From: Symbiodinium natans
Taxonomy: Eukaryota > Sar > Dinophyceae > Suessiales > Symbiodiniaceae
Assembly: GCA_905221605.1 (NCBI GenBank)
Contig: CAJNDS010002775.1
Coordinates: 218,411 to 282,410 of the forward strand
DNA length: 64,000 bases
Reading direction: 5' to 3'
Each line of letters begins with the position of its first letter. The stretch's first letter is position 1. The notes under the pieces are model-generated. The model did no database searches, had not been told where the DNA came from, and was given only the letters and a program-made list of their open reading frames with translations. The position numbers were made by a program, and so were the translations under genes. Positions 55,301-64,000 of this stretch are shown one piece after another.

Positions 55301-58300
55301 CCGAGGCGGGTTCTGGGTTTGTTTGGGTTTGGGGTTTAGGGTTTAGGGTTTTTTGGCCCCGAAAATCTTGCTGGTTCTCTTTATCCCCGTATATATACCC
55401 TTTAAGGTATTATACTTGATTCCCCCCCCCCCCCATTCCCTACTAAGAACCACAGAATTTTAGTGTGCCGCAGCACCTGAAGCCTTGCGAGCTGGAGTTT
55501 AGGGTTTAGGGTCCAAGTCCAGGGTTTAGGGTTTAGGGCGGTAGGATGCTCCTCTCCAGCAAAGACTGCATCTTAACTACAACCCTGGGTTGAAGAAGAC
55601 TGCTGTACCTGGGAATACCAAAAACCGCCAAAACCCTAAACCCCTAAACCTCACCCCTAAGGCCTATAACTAAACAAAAAAAGCCTAAACCCTATAAACC
55701 CTAGAACCCTATAAACCCCAAAACCCTGGAAACAGTATAAACTCTACAAACCCTTTACCCCTGTAAACCCTACAAACCCTATTTACCCTGTAAACCCTAT
55801 AAACCCTAAAAACCCTGCAAACCCCGTGAACCCTATAAACCCCATAAGCCCTACAACCCTGCAAACCCCGAAAACCCTGTTCACCCTCGAACCCTGATGA
55901 ACCCGAACACCCCGGAACCTTCATGTTGTTGTTGGTCTTCTTCGTAGCAAGCTCGAGGTTGCCTTGGAAGGGCCGAAGAAAGAGAGCTCTGGGTGTTTTT
56001 TTTTTTTGGCGGGGGGTGGGGGGGGGATGTGGGCTTGGGGGTCGAGTGGAGTGGATTTAAGGGGTTTACGGCTTTTCGGGTTGGGCTTTCTTTTTCGGGG
56101 TTTGGGCCAGAGAGCTTTAGGGATTTCAGGGTTGCTTAGGGGCTTAAGATGCTGTTTCGTCCTTTTGAAGCGAAGCGCTACAGTGCGGACTTGGTTTGGC
56201 GCCTTGGACTTGGAGTGATTTTCACTTCGCTTTTGCAGAACCCCTTCTACTGATCTACAACCCGACTGCGCACCCTAAGACCAGAAAAACCTAAGCCCCA
56301 ACGCCCTAAAAACCCCCAAACCCCCCCCCCCCCCCCCTCAAACCCCTAGAATCCTCGAACCCTAAATCCGCAAAACCCCCCCCCCCCCCCCCCCCCCACT
56401 AAACGCCCAAGAACTCCAAATCCTGAAGCCCCCTCCGAAACCCTTAGAACCCTCAACCCTTGCCAGCTTGGGTACCAAATGCCTGAAAAATTGGGATCAT
56501 CAAACCATGTACTACTGTCGCCACTTTTTAGGGTACATGATTATGCTCGTTTATGGCTGTTTTGGTCCCCAAACCCTAAACCTTAATTTGGTCCCCGAAC
56601 CCTAAGCCCTAAACCCTGCAAACCCTAAAAACCCTGCAAACTCTAAACGCCCTAAAGCCCTATAAAACCCCCCAAAAGCCTTAACAAAAAACCCCCCAAA
56701 AAGCCTAAACCACACCCCACCCAACGAAACCCTTAAAAACCCTAAAAGACCCCAAACCACAAAAGGCCCCAAAAACCCCTAAACAAAAACCCAAAAAACC
56801 CTAACACACACACCCTCAGAAACCCTAAAAACCCTAAAACAAACCCAAAACCACAAAAGGCAGTCACGGGCAGCCCAGCGGCGAATGATCGACCGGTCGC
56901 CCCTGATCACCGCATCCCTGACACAGTGGATGTCGCAGAACCTCGGTCACAACTTGCAGCGAAGTAGGGTTTGGGGTTTAGGGTTTAGGGTTTGGGGTTT
57001 AGGGTTTAGGGTTTAGGGTTTAGGGTTTAGAGCTCGTGTCACCTACTTTGGGGTCTGAAGTCTAGAAATAACACCCGCTTTGTTCTGCCTAAACCCTAAA
57101 CCCGAAACCCTATTGTTTTTTGAGGATGTAAGGCGCTCAGGGTTGCTGCATGCGTCCCAAAACTGCATAGTTCCTCAAAGACCTAAGCATCAAAAGCACA
57201 CACACACACACAAACACTCACTCTATCTCTCTCTCTCTCACACACACACACACACCCTGAAACCATGACCCATAAACTGTGTCGAACAGCGGCTTGTTTT
57301 GAGTTTTTTGAGGGGTGTGGCGATTTTTTGAGAGTGGGGGAGAAAGAGCCTCCACACAATCCAACACAAGAGCTCTCAAGGAAAAGTGCCCTCAGGGTTT
57401 AGGAGTTTATGGCATAGGAGTTTAGGATTTAGGGTTTGCGAGTTCAGGGTTTAGGAACTTCGGGTTTACAGGGCTTTAGGGCCCTGATCTCACAAAGCGA
57501 GATTGCCCTCGGAACCCTTTTTTTCCGTCCTGGTTCTTGGGGTTGAACCAGGGATTTGGAGGTTGCTAGAAGGCCTGCGAGAATGGCCAACCAAGACAAA
57601 TCTCACTGATGACAGCGTGAAATCACACACTATTCGAGGCCAAACCTGTAAGAAGCTGGTGGCCAGAACGCTTGCGAAGCCCTGGTAAACAGCATGGTTG
57701 GGTTTATGGTCTAGCTGTTGGGGGTTTTTCTGTTGGGTGTTCCCACTACCCCCCAAGCCAAGACCCTAAACCTATAAATGCCAAACCCTAAACCCCAAAC
57801 CCTAATTGTCAAGGAGCGCCCTCGCGAAACCGACCTGCATGGGATTGCAGGCGGCATACCCTTCCTGAGATACATCGATGGTTAAGTTCGAGGGTTTGGG
57901 TCAGCTAGCCCACTTCGGGTGCTTGATGCATTCGGAGAGGCATGCTAAACAAGGAAGGTACTCCTCAGGGTTTAGGGTTTGGGGTGTATAGGGCTTAGGT
58001 TCAGAAGGGTTGAAAGTTTAAGGCTTGGGTCGGTGTTAGGGTGTAGGCGGTGTAGGATTTTGGTCTGGGTGTTGAGGTTCCCATCACCCACTCCCCCCCC
58101 AGAAGCAGCCCCTACACTAGAGTTTCGGGTTTGGGGTTTAGGGCTTTAGGGGGTTTGGATGAGGGTTTAACGCTAGGGCTGCTCGGGAGGGGATAGGATT
58201 GATGTTGCTTCGTTTGGACTTCTCTGATCGTCATTAATTCGCAGTCTTGCCAAGGAATCACGAGACATTTTTCGCGCAAGAGCTGTAGGCAAAAAGAGTT

Positions 58301-61300
58301 TGGGATCTGTAAGCCCTGTAAACCCCGTGAGCCGTGAGCCTCATGAACCCTGCAAACCCCGAGGCCCTGACTGGAAACCGATAAGACCTTTCTTGCACGC
58401 CTGCAGGCTGTCTAAAGGAGTTAATCCCCTCACCCTAATATTCGCCCCCCCCCCCCCTAATGTGAAATACCCCCCCCCCCCCATATGGTACTCTAATGTG
58501 ACTTTCATGGGACTTTTCAATGTTAGGGAGTAGGGGGGGGTTGAAAATTAGGGTGGGGGGGTGGGGGGGTAAGTAACCCTAAACCCTACCGAGTAACCCT
58601 AAACCCTAAACCCTAGACCCTGACTTCCGCCCATGGCTCTTGCTCAATGGCCCAGCCCTGCCTGCGGAGGGTGGGGTCTTGTTTCTGCGTAAGGGGCTGT
58701 AGGACTTTGGGTTAGGGCTTAGGGCAGAGGGTTTAGGGTTTAGGGTTTAGTGCTTAGGGTTTAGGGCCCTACGAGGAATCTGGGTTAGGGCTTAGGGCTG
58801 AGGGTTTAGGGTTTAGGGTTGATGGTTTAGTGCTTAAGGTTTAGGGCAAGAGGGCCTTTCTGGTGGATGCGCCTCGTGTTCAGACGTTCTGTTCTTCCAA
58901 AGAGCCATAAGCGCAGAAATGGCTGAAAATGGGTCCTCAAGCCCCCTGTACCTACGCTTCGTGTCCTAAGGGGGGCCTTGTTGACAAAGCACATAACCCT
59001 AAACCCTAAACCCTAAAACGTTGTAAGCTCAACCTTCTAGAAGTCCCCAAGCCCCGGCCCAAAGCTGGTGACCGTCAAACCCTTGGTGGGCGTTGTGGCT
59101 TCTCATCCTTCCGAACCCTGAACCCCTAGGGTTTAGGGTTTAGGGTTTAGGGTTTAGGGCTGATGGTTCTAAAGCCTAAGCACGTCAAGTTGTAAACCCG
59201 ACTTTCCGAATGTGGAGCGTAGTGTAGAGCCAGCCTTGTGACTCCTCCAACAATAACCCGAAGCCTAGACCCTCCCCACACTTCTCGACTTCTCCAAGAA
59301 CCAAACGAAAAAACAGGTCAAGCTTTATGATTCCTACTAAATCAGGAAGCCCTCACACTTAGTAGCCCAGCAAACCGTATTCTTATGAGAGCACCCTTTT
59401 TTGGGGTTACTACAAAAAAAAGAAAAGGGCACCACTGGGCTACCAATAAGTCGTGTTCTGAACCCAAAACCCTAAACCTTAAACCCTACACCCTAACCCT
59501 GAGTCTAGGCTTTTGGGATTGGGGCGGGCTGCCTGAGTCTAGACCTCAACCATGGGCTAAGTAAGTCCCCGAGACCCGATGTCTGGGTCCTGCTTCGAGG
59601 GGCTTCGGCTTGAGAGGGGCAAAGGTGAAGGGGCTTCTAGGGTTTAGGGTTTAGGCTTAGGGTTTAGGGCTATCGCTTATGGGGCTTAGGGTTTAGGGTA
59701 GCCGCCTTTCACTAGCACGCCAGTACAAGCCGAGGATCTCTCCGGGGCTTGTTTTGGGGCCAGCAGCTTCTGGCTTTCTTGCTGAATCGAGTCTAAGCAT
59801 GCACCCTAAGAGGTCCCCTCGATACACTCCGAACATGGGTGTTATATTCTTACCCCTAAGGTTGTACCCCGAAACGTTTCCCTTAATCTACTCCTAGTAT
59901 GGCTCTTATGTTCTTTGGGAAGACCTTAAACACGGGTCCCCCAATGGAAGGGTATAACCTTAGGTCCAGGGTAGAGCCCCGGAAACCCTAAACCCTACGA
60001 AGCCCAAACCCTAAACCCTAAGCTCTAAACCCTAAACACTAAACCCTGAACCCTAAACCCTAAACCCTCAAAAACAAAAACGTCGGCCTCGCAAAGTGGA
60101 AGCCGCTGATTGGACCCGCGAAGTTCTGCACGGCCCCGATGAGCTCCGAGATGCCTCGGTTTTAACAGGTTTAGGAGTCTAGGGGCTTAGAGGCTGAGGT
60201 TTAAGGTGTAGGGTTTAGGGCCAGTTTAGGGCTTAGGGTTTTGGGTTTAAGGTTTAGGGTTTAGGGGTTTAGGGGTTCAGGGTTTAAGGTTCAAGGTTTG
60301 GAGTTTGGTCTTTTTCTGTAGATCTGTTCACTGTTAGGTAATCCGGGTCCTGTAAACCCTTTGAACAATAATTGTATACAGGGTCCCTTATAAACGCCAA
60401 AAGCCAACCTAGTACTTTTCAGGTACATGACTTGTATACTTGCTCATTGTTTGATGTTGTTGTTTTTGGAAAAGGTCTCTTAGGGCCTCAGTTCTTTGCT
60501 TCGGAAAAGGGTCTTAGGGCTTTAGGTCTTTTTTGGAGACTCGGGATTTGTTGCGGGACTTTTTTTTGGCTTCATACCAGGCTTTTTAGGGTTTAGGGCT
60601 TTGGGAGTTTAGGCAGTTTGAAGACGCTTTGAGAGGTGTGGGGTGGCTTTCAGGTTTAGGATCTACAACTAAGACGAAGCGCGTACCTAGTGGCTCAAGG
60701 GTGTAAGTTCGTATTTGGGGTTGGAGTGGGCCCGTATACGCATCGACTTTTCCGATAGAATACTGAGAGCATCTGGGAAAGATGCGGATAGAATCACCAA
60801 CACAAAAACTTGCAGTTTTGCTAGCTGGGTGTTCTCAGCAGTCATTCTTGTGCGCGAGAAACGTCGAACAAGACAACATAGCGAACACGTGTGCATAATC
60901 CCTAAACACTACTTGCAAACCCCCTGACTCTATACGTCGGACTCCCCCAACCCTAAACCCTAAACCCTAAACCCTAAACCCTAAACCCTAAACATAAATT
61001 TGAGAGAACCCATATCAAGCTTCCAGGTGCTGGAGGAGTTTAGGGTTTTTTGCTTGGGGCTCATGGTGCATGTTTTTGGTCCTGGTTGAGGCTCTATGCA
61101 AGGTCGTGAGTGCCTCTAACGATTCTTCTTCGGAAACAGCTCATGACCTAAGTCAGAAGTTTACATATAGTTAACGCCCAGGCCCAGGAGTAACCTAGGA
61201 ATAAAAGGGTACCCTTTTTGGTTTCAAGGGGGTTTAAAGGGAACCCCAACAATAAAAAAGAAATAAGGGCCTACTCCGGGTCCTAGAACATCAGAATCTG

Positions 61301-61425
61301 GAAAAACCCTAGACCCCTAAACTCACAGACATCCCAATACTAAAGCCTTACCGGCGTGCCATTGCAGATCTCCCCTGGATTCAAGGCGACGCCGGCGCCG
61401 AAAGGAGCAATCATGACCTCAGTTC
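52310..61425 (-). CDS. Exon cluster, one or more genes of unknown function
   Basis: Minus-strand segments: about 61355-61425 (MIAPFGAGVALNPGEICNG), about 60085-60155 (GISELIGAVQNFAGPISGF), about 57915-57960 (LACLSECIKHPKWA), about 57805-57870 (GYAACNPMQVGFARALL), about 56868-56950 (FCDIHCVRDAVIRGDRSII), about 55920-55975 (GNLELATKKTNNNMK), about 55184-55315 (VDIGWIGEKLDYMHAINTAY, donor AAG/GTGACT), about 54945-55078 (NVLGEDVVSGASGAEDLLQG), about 54460-54570 (FSELAGYAQAASFDELSRI), about 53695-53775 (arginine-rich, ending in a stop), about 53450-53515 (QREEAQDFLQSPDFASQTL) and about 52312-52385 (DREALHQTLKRAGRGRD). Direction and composition agree, and introns are arrays and elements. No family was recognised and gene limits are unknown. 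Confidence 0.45.
52405..52560. repeat. TTTAGGG array
   Basis: About 22 units with three TTTCGGG variants, opposite in orientation to the array just left of it. The exon-like segment 52310-52390 lies between the two. Confidence 0.95.
52701..52828. mobile_element. Family O copy 1
   Basis: TAGGGGATAGGATAAGGGGG and CCCCCTTATCCTACCTA are inverted ends. It is highly similar along its length to 53786-53910, including GGTCCCTGCTTAAGAGAGCC. Confidence 0.8.
53786..53910. mobile_element. Family O copy 2
   Basis: It has the same ends and interior as copy 1 (GGGGATATAGACCCTCTCAA, AGAGGGTTGAGAAGGG). It lies about 960 bp away in the same orientation, next to the arginine-rich last exon. Confidence 0.8.
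54577..54728. repeat. TTTAGGG array
   Basis: About 20 units, with TTTGGGG variants at the right, directly abutting a candidate exon on its left. Confidence 0.95.
54945..55315 (-). CDS. Two well-supported exons of the unknown gene
   Basis: Exon 55184-55315 (KALVKWNADAARVDIGWIGE, then LDYMHAINTAYMQEIK) ends at AAG before GTGACT, a canonical donor. Exon 54945-55078 reads EELNVLGEDVVSGASGAEDL, then QAATDSLLLGTLSLASSAS. The intron between them starts with unique sequence and contains a short TTTAGGG patch. Confidence 0.55.
56471..56570. mobile_element. Family I copy
   Basis: GGTACCAAATGCCTGAAAAA at the left and TTTTGGTCCCC at the right. The interior TTGGGATCATCAAACCATGT follows the family order. 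The ends are inverted. Confidence 0.6.
59362..59443. mobile_element. Family A copy 4, shortened
   Basis: GTAGCCCAGCAAACCGTATT and GGGCACCACTGGGCTACC are inverted ends. The interior is about 25 bp shorter than in copies 1-3. Confidence 0.72.
61179..61287. mobile_element. Family P copy
   Basis: CAGGCCCAGGAGTAACCTAG at the left and GGGCCTACTCCGGGTCCTAG at the right, with CCCTTTTTGGTTTCAAGGGG inside. Confidence 0.72.
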
Positions 61426-61584
61426 TCTAAGTCCTGCCCATGGGCCCAAAACGGTTTAGGGATTAGGGTTTAGGGTTTAGGGCACATAAAGGACCTTAAG
61501 CCCCAAAGCCCTCAACCCCCCGTCCCCTTGGTCGGCTTCCATGGGGTCTCTGAATACTCTGAATACTCTTCTCATGCTTTCGGG

Positions 61585-61633
61585 CTAGGGTTTAGGGTTT
61601 AGGGTTTAGGGTTTAGGGTTTAGGGTTTAGGGT

Positions 61634-61672
<39 letters not shown>

Positions 61673-61690
61673 GGTTTAGGGTTGAGGTTT
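61585..61690. repeat. TTTAGGG then TTGAGGG array
   Basis: Six TTTAGGG units switch to about seven TTGAGGG units. A similar TTGAGGG block lies at 63092-63165. Confidence 0.92.
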
Positions 61691-63044
61691 TTTTTCCTGA
61701 ACCCTGAACCCTAAACTCGGGTCTTTGCCGCCCGCCGGCGTCTGGCACGACCCCGCACACCGCGCCCATAGTCTCCTCCGGCCGGAGACCCCTTTAAGGG
61801 TTTAGGGTTTAGGGTTTAGGGTTTAGGGTTTAGGGTTTAGGGTTTAGGGTTTAGGGGGGGGGGGGGTGCTTTGGCAGAGCCCACCCTAATTTCGTCTCCC
61901 TACATCTCCAAGGCCCCCCCCCGCTCACCCCTCTGCCTCAACTGCTGAGTGACGGAGTCCTCCGTTCAGGAGCCCCTTTCCGGTTTGGGGTTTAGGGGTT
62001 AGGGTTTAGGTTTAGTGTTTAGGGTTTAGGGTTTAGGGTTTGGGTTTTAAGGGTTTAGGGTTTGGGTTTAAGTGGCATGAGGAACTTAGGTTTGCTTAGG
62101 GAACTCCCTTCCATGGCAAATTTATCAGCTACCTTATTCCTCCAATCACCACCCGAACCCTACCCTAAACCCTAAACCTAAAACCCTACACCCTAAACCC
62201 TAACCCTAAACCGTAAACCCAAACCCTAAACCCTAAACCCCTAAACACCCCTAAACCCCAAATAAATTTAATCCTGTAGGAAATAAGAAGCTCGTCCACA
62301 AGGTCTTTTATGAATCGTACAGGTCCGAGTGTAGTCCGAGGCTGTGCTGAGCGCCAATCACACTCTCCGATTGTCCGCCTGGTGTGTGAGGGTTTATGGG
62401 TTTAGTGTCATTTAGGGTATATAGGCAGCATTAGCGTTTCGGGCTTGCGGGCTTTTAAGGTTAGCTTGGAGGCGAATTAGGTGGGTTTGGGGTTTACAGG
62501 GGTTAGGGTTTAGGGGCAGAGAGGGGCCAGGCAGGGCACTGAGGGTGCCGGGGAGGCGGGCCATCACGCTGCCAGGCCAAAAGGGGACGCTTCGCCACCT
62601 GCTCCCCACTGGGCTGAGTGCCCCGGGCCCCCCCCCCCCCCCCCCCCCTGCAAAGGTCAGCCCAGGGTCATGACCTGACACTCCCAAAAGAACGTGTTCC
62701 GGTACTGGGCGACCCATGATGTGGGAGGCGAGCGAGCGACCTGGATCGGCGTGCGCCATCGAGATCGAAGCGCTTAAGCGCTGCCCCCCAACGTAGGGGG
62801 GCGGCCTAGGCCCTGAGTTTAGGGTTTAGGGTTTAGGGTTTCGGGTTTAGTTTTGGATTTAGGGCTCAGGGTTTCGGGGGTATGTATCCCAAGGTGCCGC
62901 AAAAACGCCCCACCGCTCCGTTAGGCTCCCTAAGCTTCCCTAAAGTTCCCTAGGTACCTACCACCCCACGAAAGCCCCCCCTCACTTAGAACCCTACAAG
63001 AAGCAGTGCCATCGGCTTTCTCTGGCGATGGGCTACGGCAGGGT

Positions 63045-63119
63045 CTAGGGTTTGGGTTTAGGGTTTAGGGTTTAGGGTTTCGGGTTTGGGTTTAGGGTTG
63101 AGGGTTGAGGATTGAGGAT

Positions 63120-63158
<39 letters not shown>

Positions 63159-63170
63159 GGTTCAGGGGTT
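63045..63170. repeat. TTTAGGG / TTGAGGG array
   Basis: A few TTTAGGG units pass into about nine TTGAGGG units, ending at a family G element. Confidence 0.92.
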
Positions 63171-63171
63171 T

Positions 63172-63266
63172 CGGTATATACTATTTCTTAAATAGTATAT
63201 ACTTCGGCCTCAAAGGGGTTCCTAGAAAGTAGCTTTAGGGCCCAAGTGTATACTATACAGGTACAT
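63172..63266. mobile_element. Family G copy 2
   Basis: AGTATATACTTCGGCCTCAA and AGTAGCTTTAGGGCCCAAGT match 47645-47740. The left end contains the palindrome ATACTATTTCTTAAATAGTAT. An (AT)n run follows at 63268-63295. Confidence 0.62.
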
Positions 63267-63267
63267 G

Positions 63268-63298
<31 letters not shown>

Positions 63299-63769
63299 GG
63301 TTTAGGGTTCGGGGCAGAGTTGGGGCGAAGCCCCTTAGGTTTTGCGGTCACGCAAGTTCTTCGCTCTACACGCCAAAACTCCTTTTGCGCTAATTACGTA
63401 CCAACACTAAAGAACTCTCGGTCTTGCCTAGACTAGAAGCAAGCTACACGCTCCAGTGCGAGCATTTGATGCTTGAGGGGCGGCAGGGGGATTCGAAATG
63501 CGGATATGAGCCCCAAACCCCAAACCGCAAACCCCAAACCCTAAACCCCAAACCCTAAACCCTAAAACCTAAACCCTAAACCCAAAACCCTAAAGCCCTC
63601 GAATCAGCACCACACACGCGTGTGGCCTTGCATGCAATCATTCCAGTCCGCGTACCTGGGGCATTGAAGGGCTCACCAAAGTCTGCTAGGGTTTAGGGTC
63701 TGGGGTTTAAGGTTTATATAGGCTTCATAGGCGAACATGGGACATATGCAAGCTAAAAGAATATATATA

Positions 63770-63804
<35 letters not shown>

Positions 63805-64000
63805 ATTTGGCTTTTTTATGAGAAAACTTAGGATTTAGCTTAGGAGTTAATCCCTTCCCCCTCTTATCAAACGGGGGGGCTCCCCCCCCCCCCCCCTTTA
63901 CAAATCCGACAACTGTTTTTATAATTAGGGGGTATTCTTATCAAAATGTCATAAATCATACGGGTTACTCAAGTAATCAACTTAAGTAACCCTCTGAGGG

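Larger units (their letters stand above)
62160..64000. other. Right end of the window, repeats and unassigned DNA
   Basis: Telomere-like blocks (62160-62265, 62817-62845, 63515-63595), a C run at 62631-62648, AT microsatellites (63268-63295, 63760-63805) and non-repetitive stretches at 62270-62800 and 63310-63510. A 115-codon minus frame at 62412-62759 includes the C run as poly-G and is not convincing. No gene is supported. Confidence 0.4.

Noticed and set aside
62412-62759. 115-codon minus-strand frame
   Set aside because: It contains a glycine run from the C homopolymer and has no protein-like conservation pattern.

Overview
The window looks like nuclear DNA of a protist with Arabidopsis-type telomere sequence, and a dinoflagellate is the best guess. 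Four things point there. (1) Interstitial (TTTAGGG)n / (CCCTAAA)n-like blocks occur throughout in both orientations. (2) Almost all recognisable coding pieces lie on the minus strand, as in unidirectional dinoflagellate gene arrays. (3) Genes are cut into very short exons by many introns, several with non-canonical ends. (4) Two plus-strand fragments resemble the C-terminal tail of retroelement proteins that I remember from dinoflagellates. The last point is from memory and no search was run.

Layout, all genes on the minus strand unless stated. At about 0.4-8.2 kb there is a split protein-kinase gene whose downstream end may leave the window at base 1. At about 8.3-12.1 kb there is a P-loop helicase-like gene whose introns can be resolved almost base by base. 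At about 12.7-17.5 kb there is an exon cluster of unknown function. At 17.7-20.8 kb lie two decayed retroelement tails (plus strand). At 21.0-22.5 kb is a large TG/CA and ACACAATC microsatellite block. At 22.5-25.9 kb there are mainly telomere-like arrays and unassigned DNA. At about 26.0-40.8 kb is a MATE-family transporter gene spread over roughly 22 or more micro-exons in correct N-to-C order. At about 41.2-50.5 kb and 51.2-61.4 kb are further minus-strand exon clusters of unknown function.

The introns are the main interest. They are built from (a) at least a dozen families of roughly 80-170 bp elements, many with terminal inverted repeats, with several families present in more than one gene, and (b) telomere-like arrays, some flanked by direct repeats of 8 to 32 bp. 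In the helicase gene one 114-bp GT-AG intron coincides with an inverted-repeat element. In the same gene a telomere-like array is flanked by an 8-bp repeat at an exon junction, and another intron holds elements nested with telomere-like repeats between 22-bp direct repeats. This pattern fits mass intron gain by introner-like DNA elements together with insertion of telomere-like DNA.

Limits: exon ends are read by eye, most to within about 10 bp. Short exons of unknown function rest only on open frame, protein-like composition, strand agreement and position between repeats. No promoter, tRNA, rRNA or CRISPR could be supported.
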